Assembly (NCBI RefSeq): GCF_007860015.1
Contig: NZ_SJPS01000003.1
Location: 682,001 to 746,000, forward strand
Reading direction: 5' to 3'
Length of the DNA stretch: 64,000 nucleotides
Source of the DNA: Bythopirellula polymerisocia
GTDB taxonomy: Bacteria > Planctomycetota > Planctomycetia > Pirellulales > Lacipirellulaceae
Part shown: one piece after another, positions 17,722 to 28,100 of the stretch
How the letters are laid out: every line of letters begins with the position of its first letter
Position numbering within the stretch: position 1 is the stretch's first letter
Translations under genes and position numbers: made by a program
The notes under the pieces: model-generated
The model's input: the letters and a program-made list of their open reading frames with translations, nothing else
Databases searched by the model: none
What the model was told of the DNA's origin: nothing

Positions 17722-18510
17722 ATGGTTCTACGACATTCTACTTTTCTGCAACTTGCCGCGGCACTAGTCTCATGCTTTGTGGCCGCGGAACTTGCCTCTG
17801 CACAACAGACGCTTCCGCCGGAAGCTGGGTCTCAAGTCTTGTTTTCCTACGATCGGGAGAACGTGGCAGAGTCACCTGCCCCTGCGATCTATACAGCCGC
17901 GGCGACTCCGGAACCTGTCTACCAAATTGCTCCTCAAACTCTCCCCCCAGCACCTCTGCCTGGCCCAGAGGTACACTATGATCCTGCAATTGCTCCGACG
18001 TCCCATGTAGAGGTCGAAGAAGTAACTGCAAGGCCGGACAAACGTCGATTGGCTCCCCCCTCAAAGTATGTGGATGTCCCCACTGAAGGTGGAAATCCAG
18101 AGACTCGTCCTGGCACATTGCCTTTCAAAGTGCCGAACTTGGAATCACTTGGAACGGCGGGAACTGGACTCGCATTGGTTGTGGGGCTGTTTCTGCTATG
18201 TGTCGCCCTGGTTCGCAAAGGCAAGCCGAACGCTTCGACTCCCCTCCCCTCCAATGCTGTGGCCGTGTTGGGCCGAGTCCCTCTGGCCGGACGTCACTTT
18301 GCAAATCTGATCCAGGTCGGATCCAAGCTGGTGCTCGTCGCTGTTACTCCGGATAGCATCCAGACCATCACCGAAGTCACCGAGCAAGCGGAAGTGGAGC
18401 GGCTCACGGCGCTCTGCATGAAATCAAACTCTCGAAGCTCATCGGCTGAATTCCAGAAAATTCTCCAACAGATGTCCAAGGAGCCAGCGCACGGCTTCCT
18501 TGGCAAGTAA
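17722..18510 (+). CDS. fliO: Flagellar biosynthetic protein FliO
   Basis: FliO helps assemble the FliP ring of the export gate. The product has an N-terminal signal peptide (LQLAAALVSCFVAAELASAQ), a proline-rich periplasmic stretch (about 28-135), one membrane segment (about 152-170: TGLALVVGLFLLCVALV) and a cytoplasmic FliO domain (AVLGRVPLAGRHFANLIQVG, SKLVLVAVTPDSIQTI). The long periplasmic part with a cleavable signal differs from short enterobacterial FliO. It is 4 bases from fliP. Confidence 0.8.
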   Translation: MVLRHSTFLQLAAALVSCFVAAELASAQQTLPPEAGSQVLFSYDRENVAESPAPAIYTAAATPEPVYQIAPQTLPPAPLPGPEVHYDPAIAPTSHVEVEEVTARPDKRRLAPPSKYVDVPTEGGNPETRPGTLPFKVPNLESLGTAGTGLALVVGLFLLCVALVRKGKPNASTPLPSNAVAVLGRVPLAGRHFANLIQVGSKLVLVAVTPDSIQTITEVTEQAEVERLTALCMKSNSRSSSAEFQKILQQMSKEPAHGFLGK

Positions 18511-18513
18511 TCT

Positions 18514-19362
18514 ATGAACTTGCGATCGCCAATTCGACTGCTGCTTTTCACCGGAGCCCTCTTGGGGGTTTTCGCGGTCGGAGAGACTGTAGCGCAGACG
18601 ACTGCAGGACCGGCTGGCTTGCTCCCCAGTGTTCTTGGGGGTGGCCCCCAGGAATGGACCAGCCCCGAGGGACTCACATCATCGATTCAGATCATGCTGC
18701 TGCTGACGGTAGTCAGCCTGGCACCTGCGCTGTTGCTGATGACCACCAGCTTCGTGCGGATCCTCGTGGTTCTGGGACTGTTGCGGCAGGCCATTGGCAC
18801 CCAGCAATTGCCTCCCAGCCAAGTGATCACATCGATCGCGCTCTTCATGACCATGCTGTTGATGACACCCGTGTGGACTGCGGTCTACGACGAAGGGATC
18901 AAACCATACACAGAAAAAGAGATTGGCCTTGAAACCGCTTGGGAGCGGGGCACTGAACCCGTGCGGCGATTCATGGCTGCCCAAATCGAAAGAACCGAAA
19001 ACGATGATGATGTCTATCTCTTCCTGAAGTATATGCCGGGGGAGATCGATCCGACGACGGGCGAGTATCCCGACTACGTCTACTACGGCGCGACTAGCGG
19101 GGAGAAAAACGTTCCCCTGCAAGCACTCTTGCCGGCCTACATGCTGAGTGAACTGAAGACGGCATTTTTGATCGGCTTTCAGGTGTACCTTCCTTTTGTG
19201 ATTCTCGACATTGTGGTGGCCAGTATCACGATCTCGATGGGGATGTTGATGTTGCCGCCCGTGTTGATATCTCTGCCGTTCAAATTGCTGCTGTTTGTCC
19301 TGGTAGACGGCTGGACGCTGGTCGTTCAGATGCTGCTCGAAAGCTTTTATATTCCCATCTAG
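18514..19362 (+). CDS. fliP: Flagellar export gate protein FliP
   Basis: FliP is the main subunit of the FliP5-Q4-R1 export gate. The 282-residue product has a signal peptide, as is usual for FliP, and four membrane segments (about 55-75, 93-120, 215-240 and 245-275). The family segments are [39 protein letters not shown] and [20 protein letters not shown]. The short periplasmic region between segments 2 and 3 contains an extra acidic stretch (residues about 165-195). Confidence 0.96.
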   Translation: MNLRSPIRLLLFTGALLGVFAVGETVAQTTAGPAGLLPSVLGGGPQEWTSPEGLTSSIQIMLLLTVVSLAPALLLMTTSFVRILVVLGLLRQAIGTQQLPPSQVITSIALFMTMLLMTPVWTAVYDEGIKPYTEKEIGLETAWERGTEPVRRFMAAQIERTENDDDVYLFLKYMPGEIDPTTGEYPDYVYYGATSGEKNVPLQALLPAYMLSELKTAFLIGFQVYLPFVILDIVVASITISMGMLMLPPVLISLPFKLLLFVLVDGWTLVVQMLLESFYIPI

Positions 19363-19384
19363 TTAAGTGTGGAAGAAACGCACC

Positions 19385-19651
19385 GTGGATCCGCAAGAAG
19401 CAATCGATCTAGCTCGCCAAGCACTCTTGATAGCCTCCTTGGTCGCTGCGCCGATTCTCCTCGCCGGCATGGTGGTGGGTTTGCTTATCGGCCTACTGCA
19501 AGCATTGACTCAGATCCAGGAGCAAACCGTTGCATTCGTGCCCAAGCTTGTCGCGATGGTCGTCGCTCTGGCGCTGGCGTTACCCTGGATTCTCAATCAA
19601 CTGTTAAGCTACTCGACCGAGTTGATCTCGAACATTCCCAACACTCTGTAG
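19385..19651 (+). CDS. fliQ: Flagellar export gate protein FliQ
   Basis: FliQ surrounds FliP in the export gate. Two hydrophobic hairpin helices are visible (LIASLVAAPILLAGMVVGLL and PKLVAMVVALALALPWILNQ), with the family motif LLQALTQIQEQTVAFVPK between them. An in-frame GTG lies at 19367, but GTG 19385 (giving MDPQEAIDLARQAL) has GGAAG nine bases upstream and yields 88 residues, close to the family length of 89. Confidence 0.93.
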   Translation: MDPQEAIDLARQALLIASLVAAPILLAGMVVGLLIGLLQALTQIQEQTVAFVPKLVAMVVALALALPWILNQLLSYSTELISNIPNTL

Positions 19652-19671
19652 CAATAAGAAACGGCAACTGA

Positions 19672-20475
19672 ATGACCGTGATAGAAAATCTGCTACTCGT
19701 GCATCTGGGGACCTTTACGCTGGTGCTGGGCCGCGTGGGAGCCCTCGTGATGACGGCTCCGATCTTCGGCAGCAAAGCAATTCCCGTTGTCGGCCGCGCG
19801 CTGATTACGGTGATGATCTCGCTGTTGGTGACACCGCTGCTGGCAAGACACGCGCCTGTCGATATTACGAAACTCTTGGTCTTCTCCAAGCTCCTGTTGA
19901 GCGAAGTGCTGATCGGCTTGCTACTGGGCTTCGGCATCACAATCCTCTTGAGTGGGATTCAACTGACCGGACAGATCATCAGCCAACTGGGAGGTACCGC
20001 GCTGGCCGACGTATTCGATCCCAACGTGGACGAGAATGTCTCTGTATTCTCTCAGTTCTTTTACTTTCTCACACTCGCCATGTTTGTCTTGCTTGATGGA
20101 CACCGAGTGACAATGGACGCCCTCCTTGATACGTTCTCGCATCTCCCGCCGGGAGAGGCTTCGCTGGGGGTTAGCTACGTCGAAACATTGACCACCCTTT
20201 TAGGGCAAAGCTTCGTGTTGGGAATTCGCGCCGCAGCTCCGGCCATGACGGCGCTCTTGCTGGCGACGTTGGTATTGGGACTTATAGGGCGAACCCTGCC
20301 CCAAATCAACATCCTGGCGGTCGGTTTTAGCGTGAATGCACTCTTGTCTCTGGGATGTCTGTTTACCTCGATCGGAGTAGTCGCCTGGGCTTTTCCGCAA
20401 CAAACCTCCACGGCACTCGATCTCTTAACCAATACGCTGCAATCAACGAATGAAGCATCAGCCGCGTCTCGTTAG
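19672..20475 (+). CDS. fliR: Flagellar export gate protein FliR
   Basis: FliR is the single subunit closing the FliP-Q-R gate. The 267-residue protein has six hydrophobic segments and the family regions RVGALVMTAPIFGSKAIPVV, RALITVMISLLVTPLL, GIQLTGQIISQLGGTALADV and LGLIGRTLPQINILAVGFSV. It follows fliQ after 20 bases and precedes flhB after 61 bases. Confidence 0.95.
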   Translation: MTVIENLLLVHLGTFTLVLGRVGALVMTAPIFGSKAIPVVGRALITVMISLLVTPLLARHAPVDITKLLVFSKLLLSEVLIGLLLGFGITILLSGIQLTGQIISQLGGTALADVFDPNVDENVSVFSQFFYFLTLAMFVLLDGHRVTMDALLDTFSHLPPGEASLGVSYVETLTTLLGQSFVLGIRAAAPAMTALLLATLVLGLIGRTLPQINILAVGFSVNALLSLGCLFTSIGVVAWAFPQQTSTALDLLTNTLQSTNEASAASR

Positions 20476-20536
20476 CGGTTAGGATCAAGTCATTCACCAC
20501 TCACCAGTCCCCCGTCCCCTCAACTAACACAATCAA

Positions 20537-21622
20537 ATGGCTGAACAAGCGGGCGAAAAAACACAAGACGCGACTCAGCATCGCCGCGACGAAGCCCGTA
20601 AACAGGGACAAGTGGCATACAGCCAGGATTTGGGAAGCGCAGCACTGTTGATAGTCGGGGTGCTCCTGATCCGCTACTGGGGAGTTGGCTTGGCTGAAAT
20701 GGCCGGCAACTTCATGCGTCACCAGCTAGGAACCGTCGGCCCACTCGCGATGCAGCCGGCGGATTCCATCGCCCATTCTCAACAAGTCGTCGACTCCTGG
20801 GGAGAAAGCCTCTTGCCAATCCTGGGTCTGCTAGCTGCCGCCGGGGTCCTCTCGAGCATCTTTCAAACAGGATTATTGTTTGTGCCCGACCGTTTGGCTC
20901 CGGACATTGGCCGACTCAATCCACTTAGCGGGCTCAAGCGGATCCTTTCGCTCACCGGAGCCGTGAAACTTGGATTTGGCATGTTCAAGATTACGATCGT
21001 CTCGATCGTCGCCGCAACCGTTGTCTATCAACGTCATGCCCAGGTACTTTTCAGCAGCGGGTTTGACACGGGAGAATTGGCCTTCTTCTTAATTGACATC
21101 TTGCTATCCACCGCTTTGTGGGTTGGTGTGGCTCTGTTCGTGCTGGCCATGTTTGATTATGCCTACCAGAAATGGAAACACGAACAAGATTTGAAGATGA
21201 CCCACCGTGAAGTCCTCGACGAAATGAAAAACCTGCAGGGGGACCCTCAAATCATCGCCCGCCGCCGCGCCGTCCAAAGACAAATGGCATTGAACCGCAT
21301 CGGCGACAAGGTCCCCAAGGCCGACGTCGTGGTGACTAACCCTACGGAGTTAGCTGTAGCGATTCAATACGATCCCGCAGAAATGCGTGCCCCGATCGTG
21401 GTGGCCAAAGGTGCCGGCGTGATCGCCCAGCGGATTCGCCGTCTGGCTCTGGAGAATAATGTCCCCGTGGTCGAACGCAAACCACTGGCCCAGTTGCTTT
21501 ACAAAGAAGTAGACATCAACCACCCGATCCCCGATCAGAGCTACGCAGCCGTGGCCGAAGTGCTGGCGTATGTCTACCAACTCAAAGGCAAGAAAATGCC
21601 GACCATGCCGCAAGCGGCGTAA
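20537..21622 (+). CDS. flhB: Flagellar export switch protein FlhB with NPTE cleavage site
   Basis: FlhB controls substrate specificity of export; it normally cleaves itself between Asn and Pro of NPTH. The 361-residue product begins with the typical soluble lead (AEQAGEKTQDATQHRRDEAR), has four membrane segments (about 30-50, 85-110, 140-165 and 185-210) and a cytoplasmic domain with ADVVVTNPTELAVAIQYDPA. The NPTH histidine is replaced by Glu (NPTE); the Asn-Pro scissile bond is intact. The usual next gene, flhA, is absent: a convergent gene ends on the very next base. Confidence 0.95.
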   Translation: MAEQAGEKTQDATQHRRDEARKQGQVAYSQDLGSAALLIVGVLLIRYWGVGLAEMAGNFMRHQLGTVGPLAMQPADSIAHSQQVVDSWGESLLPILGLLAAAGVLSSIFQTGLLFVPDRLAPDIGRLNPLSGLKRILSLTGAVKLGFGMFKITIVSIVAATVVYQRHAQVLFSSGFDTGELAFFLIDILLSTALWVGVALFVLAMFDYAYQKWKHEQDLKMTHREVLDEMKNLQGDPQIIARRRAVQRQMALNRIGDKVPKADVVVTNPTELAVAIQYDPAEMRAPIVVAKGAGVIAQRIRRLALENNVPVVERKPLAQLLYKEVDINHPIPDQSYAAVAEVLAYVYQLKGKKMPTMPQAA

Positions 21623-22771
21623 TCAATAACCATACTTCTCAAAATAACCTGCCCAACGTTCACGAACCATGGCACGTTTCTCATCGGCTATCTCGTAGTG
21701 GTTCGGATGATAATTCTTGACCGCTGCCAGGTGCTCATTCAACGCGGGCTCAACACTGGCGAATTCTCCCAGCTCAAGTTCTGCATATAGTTTGCGGACA
21801 CAAGTGTGCGGATCCTGGACCAGATCTTCGTAGCGTAGTTCGACGATCTGGTTCTCAGCTAAGCGCTGGCGATCTTCCTCGTAGGCAGCGTACATGCGTT
21901 CCAAGGAGCCCAGCACATACTCTTCCACCCACTCTTGGTCTCCCAAGACTTGGATGCGTTGCACTTCGTTTAGCGACTTCCACAGTCCCATCGTCGACAC
22001 AAAAAGATCATAGGGATCGCGGACAATGTGAACGAACTTCGCGTCGGGATAGAGTTCCAAGAGCGTGCGTACCCGGGCCGTGTGGGGGGGCGATTTGACG
22101 ATGATCCGGCGGGAATCACGGAACGTCACCCGCTTGAAAAATTCATGCAGGGCGGTGCCCCACAACTGTCGCTGCGCGGGTTCCAGCGCGCGCAGGTCCA
22201 GATACTCTGGATAGGCCTCACCTCGCCGGGGAAACAACATCGACAGATAAGGAGTCGGCACACCTAGATTGCTCAGCGCAAACTCATCTTCCTGAGGACG
22301 TCGCCAACCTGCTGCCATGTTGTCCATCGGTCGGCGGCTTGGGATAAGTTTGCTTGTCAGCGGCGCGAGCCATGTTTCAGTCAGCACGAAGTGATGCGGC
22401 ACAAAGCATTGATAGGTGTTGGGATAGGTGTGCTCCGGATCGCAAATCAATAGCTCATGCAAGAACGTGGTTCCAGCCCGCCAATGCCCCAGGATGAAGA
22501 GCGGAGAGTGTGGGATCTCAACTTCTTCAACTTTCCGAGAATAAACGAGTCGGTCAAGCAAAGCGAGAAAGCTATTGAGCCCAGAAACGAGCGTGATGCT
22601 GGCAGCCGTGTGTGACTTCGTGAAGGACACGTCGAAATGATTGTGAGCCAGTGTGCCGATCCATGTGGAGAACCGCATACCATGCCAGAAGCGCGGCGTG
22701 TACCATGGAACCGGATTTTTCACGACCCGCTTTCGGTGTGGGGCAGCCAGTCGTTCGTCGAGAACACTCAT
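21623..22771 (-). CDS. Sulfotransferase family protein
   Basis: The protein appears to move a sulfo group from PAPS to an unknown acceptor. The PAPS-binding 5' phosphosulfate loop is visible as FILGHWRAGTTFLHELLI (near residue 95) and the 3' phosphate motif as FVHIVRDPYDLFVSTM (near 245). The C-terminus ends in RERWAGYFEKYGY, common in this family (Sulfotransferase_3 type). ATG 22771 gives 382 residues; the frame continues to a GTG at 22813. No signal peptide is seen, so it is probably cytoplasmic. The stop codon abuts the flhB stop with no base between. Possible substrates include glycans or lipids, but nothing in the sequence decides this. Confidence 0.85.
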   Translation of the reverse strand: MSVLDERLAAPHRKRVVKNPVPWYTPRFWHGMRFSTWIGTLAHNHFDVSFTKSHTAASITLVSGLNSFLALLDRLVYSRKVEEVEIPHSPLFILGHWRAGTTFLHELLICDPEHTYPNTYQCFVPHHFVLTETWLAPLTSKLIPSRRPMDNMAAGWRRPQEDEFALSNLGVPTPYLSMLFPRRGEAYPEYLDLRALEPAQRQLWGTALHEFFKRVTFRDSRRIIVKSPPHTARVRTLLELYPDAKFVHIVRDPYDLFVSTMGLWKSLNEVQRIQVLGDQEWVEEYVLGSLERMYAAYEEDRQRLAENQIVELRYEDLVQDPHTCVRKLYAELELGEFASVEPALNEHLAAVKNYHPNHYEIADEKRAMVRERWAGYFEKYGY

Positions 22772-22824
22772 AGGGAAATCGTCAGTGGTCCGTAGCCCGT
22801 TGTCAATTGCCACTGGAAAGTAGG

Positions 22825-24939
22825 TTAAAGATTCGGTAAATCGATTAGATCGTCTTTCGCCCTTGGGCTTCGGTCATTTCGCCAATGAGCGAAAAAACTT
22901 GCCCAAGCAACAGCCAAGATTATGAGAAACCCTATGCCCGCGATGGGTCCCCACCAACTTGACCGGTCAGAGACGGACTGAATCCATGTCACATTTCCTG
23001 CCAGCACTACAGGAGTATAGCGTTGCTGCTGGCGACTTGTCTCCCCGTTGCTATCGACGAGCTTTCGCGACCGATATCGCCAGCTCTTGAAGAATACCCC
23101 CTCGAGGCGGACTTGCTCCCGGATTTCGTCCCCCAGAGGAAAACCGGCTGGCAATTGCGTGACACAACCTATCACGGGCAAGTTCTGCGAGTCGCGCGTG
23201 AATAGCTCCAATTCATAGTAGTCGAATCTTTCATTAAGATTGCCATCTTCCAATTCGGCCTGCTCCACAATCCGCACTGCTCGACGGGCGATTCCTTCCA
23301 GACGGACCAATTCGCCAACTTGCCCCTCCGGAGCGAGAAACAGTGGTACGACAGACGACAACCCATGCTGGGCCTGCTCGGCAATCGTGGCGGCGATTTT
23401 TTTCTCGGTTATTTCATCCGCAACCGGTGGCGTTTTCGCCAGGCAATCGAAATGTGCCGAGACTTGTGCTGACAGCTGGTCAGCAGCAACAGCGTCCAAT
23501 GCGGCTAGGGCCGAGAAGAAGGCTTCTGCTTCGCGACTGGACTCGGGGGAAGCAAACTCTCCGCGTTGCGCGACGGCATCCCACAGCGAGGCGTCCATCC
23601 CGTGTTGCGAGAGGAGCAGCTTTCCGCTGCCAACACCACTCTCCGGGAACCAACTCAGGCGGTTAGTGGCCATGATTTTGGATTGATCGATGTCTCGCAA
23701 CAAAACCGCTCGACATACTACCGGTTCCAACATCTTGGATTTCCCCAGCCAACTCTTGGGGATTTCTGGAGTAAACAAAGTTACGCTTTGCGAATTTTTC
23801 GCTTGCAATCGACAGCGATAAATTTCGGAAACGCCGAGCAATGGCGCAAACTCAACGGGAATCGGGATAGATTCGCACTCAAGCGCCGTTCCGGAAACCT
23901 TAAACAGGTCGCCGACGGATGCGGAAGCCAAGTCTGCCGCCGGCAAAGTCCAGCGGGCAAGGTCTGCTGCCTTGTGCTGTGTCAAGCGGGCAAAGAGTGG
24001 TGCCAGAATGTGCCAATCGGCATCAGTCAAATCCGCTTTCGCTGAAATCGTTTGTAGCACTGCGGGTCCTAAGCCGATCAGTTCCAGGACATCACGAAAA
24101 CTACCTTTTTCTTCGACGACAGTTTTACTTGGCCTCTGAACGGTAGACTCGCGCGAATCATAACCAGCCTTTTTGTCTGAAGAACCAGGAGCAGTGTCAA
24201 CCGTTTTAGCCAGCAGCACAGGTGCCAATCCTAAGCCTTCCTCCCACGCGTACGACCAATTTTTGAAGAACACTCCTTGCACCAACACTTCAACGTTGAG
24301 GCTGTCGCCGCGGGGAAAACTTTCAGGCAGTTCGAGACTGTAAACAATAATCGGCCAAACTCCGCCGCCAGCAGGACGGATCACCAAGCGATGGTAAGAA
24401 TTGATATCGAAGTCGTTTGCGGGAGCATCCAATGTTTCTTCACGAAGCACCCTCCCCGCCATAGTCACGACCTTGCCACGGTAGACATTCGGCTGGGAAA
24501 TCAACTGGGCATAGGTCAACTCTCCCACAGATTGAGAGCGAATTTGCTGCGAACTTTTCTTGCACAGTCCATCCAGGATCGCAAACCAGGCCTCATTCTC
24601 TTCGGAACGAAAATACGTATTGTCTTCGATGTCTGAGAAATCAACGGAAGACTCAGTGGACTTACTTTTAACTGATGGTGCATTCCGAGGCGCCGATTCT
24701 TGTGGCGAATCGCCGGCAGCTATCGCCAAGATAGGCCCAGTGGGCATTGTGGGCCGATCATCACTACTCGCAACGGGCCGGAAGAGGGAGTCGATTCGTT
24801 CGACCGTCGTCGGTTGTTCGAGGGCCTGCATCGAAACGATCACGATCCCCAGCAGACCCACTAGTAGCCAAACTCGCCAACCTGCTTTGCTCAGCAGGCG
24901 GGAACGGTTGGTTGATGGGACAGAAGTGAATCGCAGCAT
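22825..24939 (-). CDS. Membrane protein with repeated extracytoplasmic modules, function unknown
   Basis: I do not recognise a known family. The 704-residue protein has membrane segments at both ends (about 21-37 and 663-684), so its large central part would lie outside the cytoplasm. Two similar modules are visible, at about 145-248 and 540-655: each has a V-x-x-x-G-x strand, a P-E/A-S/G-F-P-x-G-D segment, then a L-V/E-x-x-GVFFKxWxYxxx strand and a PVVLA/PVLLA strand. A weaker third copy may lie at 340-418 (GDLFKVSGTALEC, VVCRAVLLRD). The module is probably an OB-like beta domain, but this is inference. It starts divergently from the TPR gene and lies behind the sulfotransferase on the same strand. 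Confidence 0.8.
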   Translation of the reverse strand: MLRFTSVPSTNRSRLLSKAGWRVWLLVGLLGIVIVSMQALEQPTTVERIDSLFRPVASSDDRPTMPTGPILAIAAGDSPQESAPRNAPSVKSKSTESSVDFSDIEDNTYFRSEENEAWFAILDGLCKKSSQQIRSQSVGELTYAQLISQPNVYRGKVVTMAGRVLREETLDAPANDFDINSYHRLVIRPAGGGVWPIIVYSLELPESFPRGDSLNVEVLVQGVFFKNWSYAWEEGLGLAPVLLAKTVDTAPGSSDKKAGYDSRESTVQRPSKTVVEEKGSFRDVLELIGLGPAVLQTISAKADLTDADWHILAPLFARLTQHKAADLARWTLPAADLASASVGDLFKVSGTALECESIPIPVEFAPLLGVSEIYRCRLQAKNSQSVTLFTPEIPKSWLGKSKMLEPVVCRAVLLRDIDQSKIMATNRLSWFPESGVGSGKLLLSQHGMDASLWDAVAQRGEFASPESSREAEAFFSALAALDAVAADQLSAQVSAHFDCLAKTPPVADEITEKKIAATIAEQAQHGLSSVVPLFLAPEGQVGELVRLEGIARRAVRIVEQAELEDGNLNERFDYYELELFTRDSQNLPVIGCVTQLPAGFPLGDEIREQVRLEGVFFKSWRYRSRKLVDSNGETSRQQQRYTPVVLAGNVTWIQSVSDRSSWWGPIAGIGFLIILAVAWASFFAHWRNDRSPRAKDDLIDLPNL

Positions 24940-25117
24940 AGGAGTAGTTCAATCTTAATGTCTATTAGGCTTCAGTGTCCCACACGACGGAGATCAGGGT
25001 GAAAACCCACGCTATCCCCTACAGTTTATCATATTTCATCGAGACCTTTCCCTGCTGGTTTAACCATAGAGATTGTGTAAAATAAAGCTGGCTTCAGGAA
25101 CAGATGAATATTCTCAC

Positions 25118-28100
25118 ATGAACAATAGACACATGGCATGTCGATCTCTGGACGCTGCGATGTTCTGGCTGTTACTTTTCGCCGCCGGTCTATGTGGCAC
25201 GACTCTGGCAGACGATCGATCGGGTGATTTTCTCGACAAATTGCGCGAGAAGGGTTGGCATGACGTCGCCCTGGAATATCTAGAGCAGGCCAGTGACGAT
25301 CCCCTGGCCACGCCCGAGTTTCTCGGTCGCGTGGAATTCGAAATGGCTGTCACTCGCAGTGATCTCGCCCGCAGGACAGTCAACGCCAATCAACGGCAAG
25401 CCATGCTCTCCGAGGCAGCAGAAGGTTTGCGCAACTTTGCCGCCAAAAATCCGAATTCACCTTATTCTCTTACGGCGCTGGGCAAACTCGGCAATCTACT
25501 CGCTGACCAGGGACTTTCGGTGCTGAAAAAGGCAGAGCAGTTATCTCCGCAGGGTGCTTCGGATCAACTTCGCGAGCAGGCCCGAACTATGCTTGTAGAG
25601 GCTGCTACGACCTTAGAACAAGTCGATCGATCGATTGCCGAGCAATTGGGCACCCTCTCTCAAGTCCAACCGGGGCAATCGAATAAAGAGGTACTCAAAC
25701 AGCGGCAAGAGCTGGAAGACAAGCAAGCGGAAGTGCGATTCTTGCTGGCCAACTTGAACTATGAAAAAGCGCGGACCTATGCCCCCGACTCTGCTGAGCG
25801 CCACGAAGTCTTGGAAGATGCTGCCGATGGTTTTGCGAGACTTCAAAAAGAATATGAGAACAAACTGGTAGGATTCTACGCCCAGCTCTATGAGGGGCGC
25901 TGCTATCAGGACATGGGTAATTGCAAGAAGGCTTTGAAAATTTACGAATCACTTGTGGGTCATCCAGTTGGCCATGCTGATTTTCGCAAGCTACTTGCAC
26001 GGGCCGTACGCTATCGGGCCGAATGCCATCTTGCTTCTAATGAGCCCGACAAAGCCATCGAAGAGTGCAGCGAGTGGCTCGATCGCTCACGCGGTGAAGA
26101 ACTCGAACAGCCAGAGTGGCTTGCCGTTACTTTTCGCTTGGCGAATGCCTACAACCACAAGATCGATAGCGATGAAGTAAGTGGAAACGTAAGCCGCATG
26201 CGAACCGAGGTCCGCAAACTTCTCCGTGAGGTCGCGCGCCAGTCGGGCGAGTTTCAAAATGAAGCCCGGGCTGCCCTAGCTCTCTCTGGGGAAAATGGCT
26301 CTAAACCCGTAGAGGTGAAAGGCTTTAAAGACGCTTTTGAAGCTGGCAAGGCGGCGATAGAACAAATGGGATCCTCGCAGCTTGCCGCGAAATTGGCAGT
26401 CAAGAACAATCCCGATGCAGTTTCCGATCTTCAACAGCAAGCCCGCGAAAACCGTGAGGCCGCAATTCGATATTTCGAATCGGCTCTCAAATTGGGCGGT
26501 TCAGAGGTTTCCAAGGACCAATTGGTGGAAGCCCGCTATTTTCTCAGTCGCCTTTATTGGGAACAAGGTCGCACCAGTGAAGCCGCTGCACTGGGCCTTG
26601 AGATTGCCCAAGAACATCCCGATAGCCCCTTCGCTTCCACAGCCGCCCAAGTCACCCTGGCTGTTTACGAAGGACTCTTCCTCGAAGCGCAAGCAGCCAA
26701 CAAAAAAGACGCTCTTGTTGAGGCTAGCCAGAAACTCCGCGAGATTGCCGAACTGATCGTGGCAAACTGGAATGATTCCCCCGCCGCAGTGACGGCCACC
26801 AATTTGTTGATCTCGATCGCGATGCGTGAAAATAATCTCGACGAAGCAGACCAATTGCTGGCCAAGTTGCCTGCCGAGTCTCGTAGCTCGGCAAGTCTGA
26901 GTTTGGGAGGTTCGTTGTGGGCTCGATATTTGCAACTCGCTGCGGAGAGTAACCCAGCTTCTGACCCAACCTCGAAGGAATTCAAGTCTCGAGCCGCGAA
27001 AAATTTGGCCGAGGGTTATCAGTCGCTTTCAAACGATGCGAAGCTCAACCTCGCTCAAGCCGCGAGTGTGCTGTATTACGTGCAGTATCTGCTCGGCGAA
27101 GGAGATGCCAAACAGGCGCTTGCGGTCTTGGAAAATCCCACGGTTGGGCCACTCGCACAACTCGATCACCCAGAGTTTGGTGGCAATTCGGCCTTCGCCC
27201 TCGAAACATTCAAGGCTGCTTTACAGGTGTATTTGTCAGTCGATCCCCCGCAAGAGAAGAAGGCCATCGCCATGATGGAACGATTGGATCGAGTTACCGG
27301 CTCCTCTCCCCAGGCCCAGAAACAACTCACCAGCATTTATGTCAATCTTGGCCTGCAATTGCAGAAAGAGATCAAGGCTCTCACCGCCAGTGGCAACCAA
27401 GCCAAGGCTCGCAGTGTGGCCGCCGCCTTTGCCGGTCTTTTACGAAGAGTAGCCGAGCGAGGCGATTCCCAGAGTTGGTCGGTACAAACTTGGCTCGCCG
27501 AGACAAGTATGCAACTAGGGGGAAGCCTTCGCGGATCCGACGCTGAACGCTACCTCGAACAAGCTGAAAAAGCATATCGCGATCTCATTGCTGCCGCCGA
27601 AAAAGATCCCTCAACTGCCCCGAGTGAACTGGCAGTGCTGGCGGTCCGCAAGAAACTGGGCGAAAGCCTGCTCGCTCAGGGGAAATTTGAGCCAGCCATC
27701 GAGCAATTCACAGCAGTCTTGACTGACAAGCCGAATATTTTGGAACTCCAGCAAGCCGCTGCCGAGGCTTTGCAGCAATGGGGAGCCACCCAGTCCGATC
27801 CTGAAAAGATCGAAGCATCAATCCAAGGCGCTCAACCACAGGTGAATGGTAAGAACCTGATATGGGGTTGGCTGAAGATGGCAAAGTTCGCTGACTTGGC
27901 CAAGCGAAATGCCGCTCTCAAGACCGATCCTGCTTCGGTTGCATTAGCAGCCAAATACTACGACCTGTTTTTCAATGCCCGCTATCATGCCGCCGAGGCA
28001 AGGTTGGCAGCCGCAAACATGGCCAATGGCACGCAACGCACCGAGCAAAAGGCGACCGTTCGTCAGAGCATCGAAACACTTAAGCAACTTTATCCCGATC

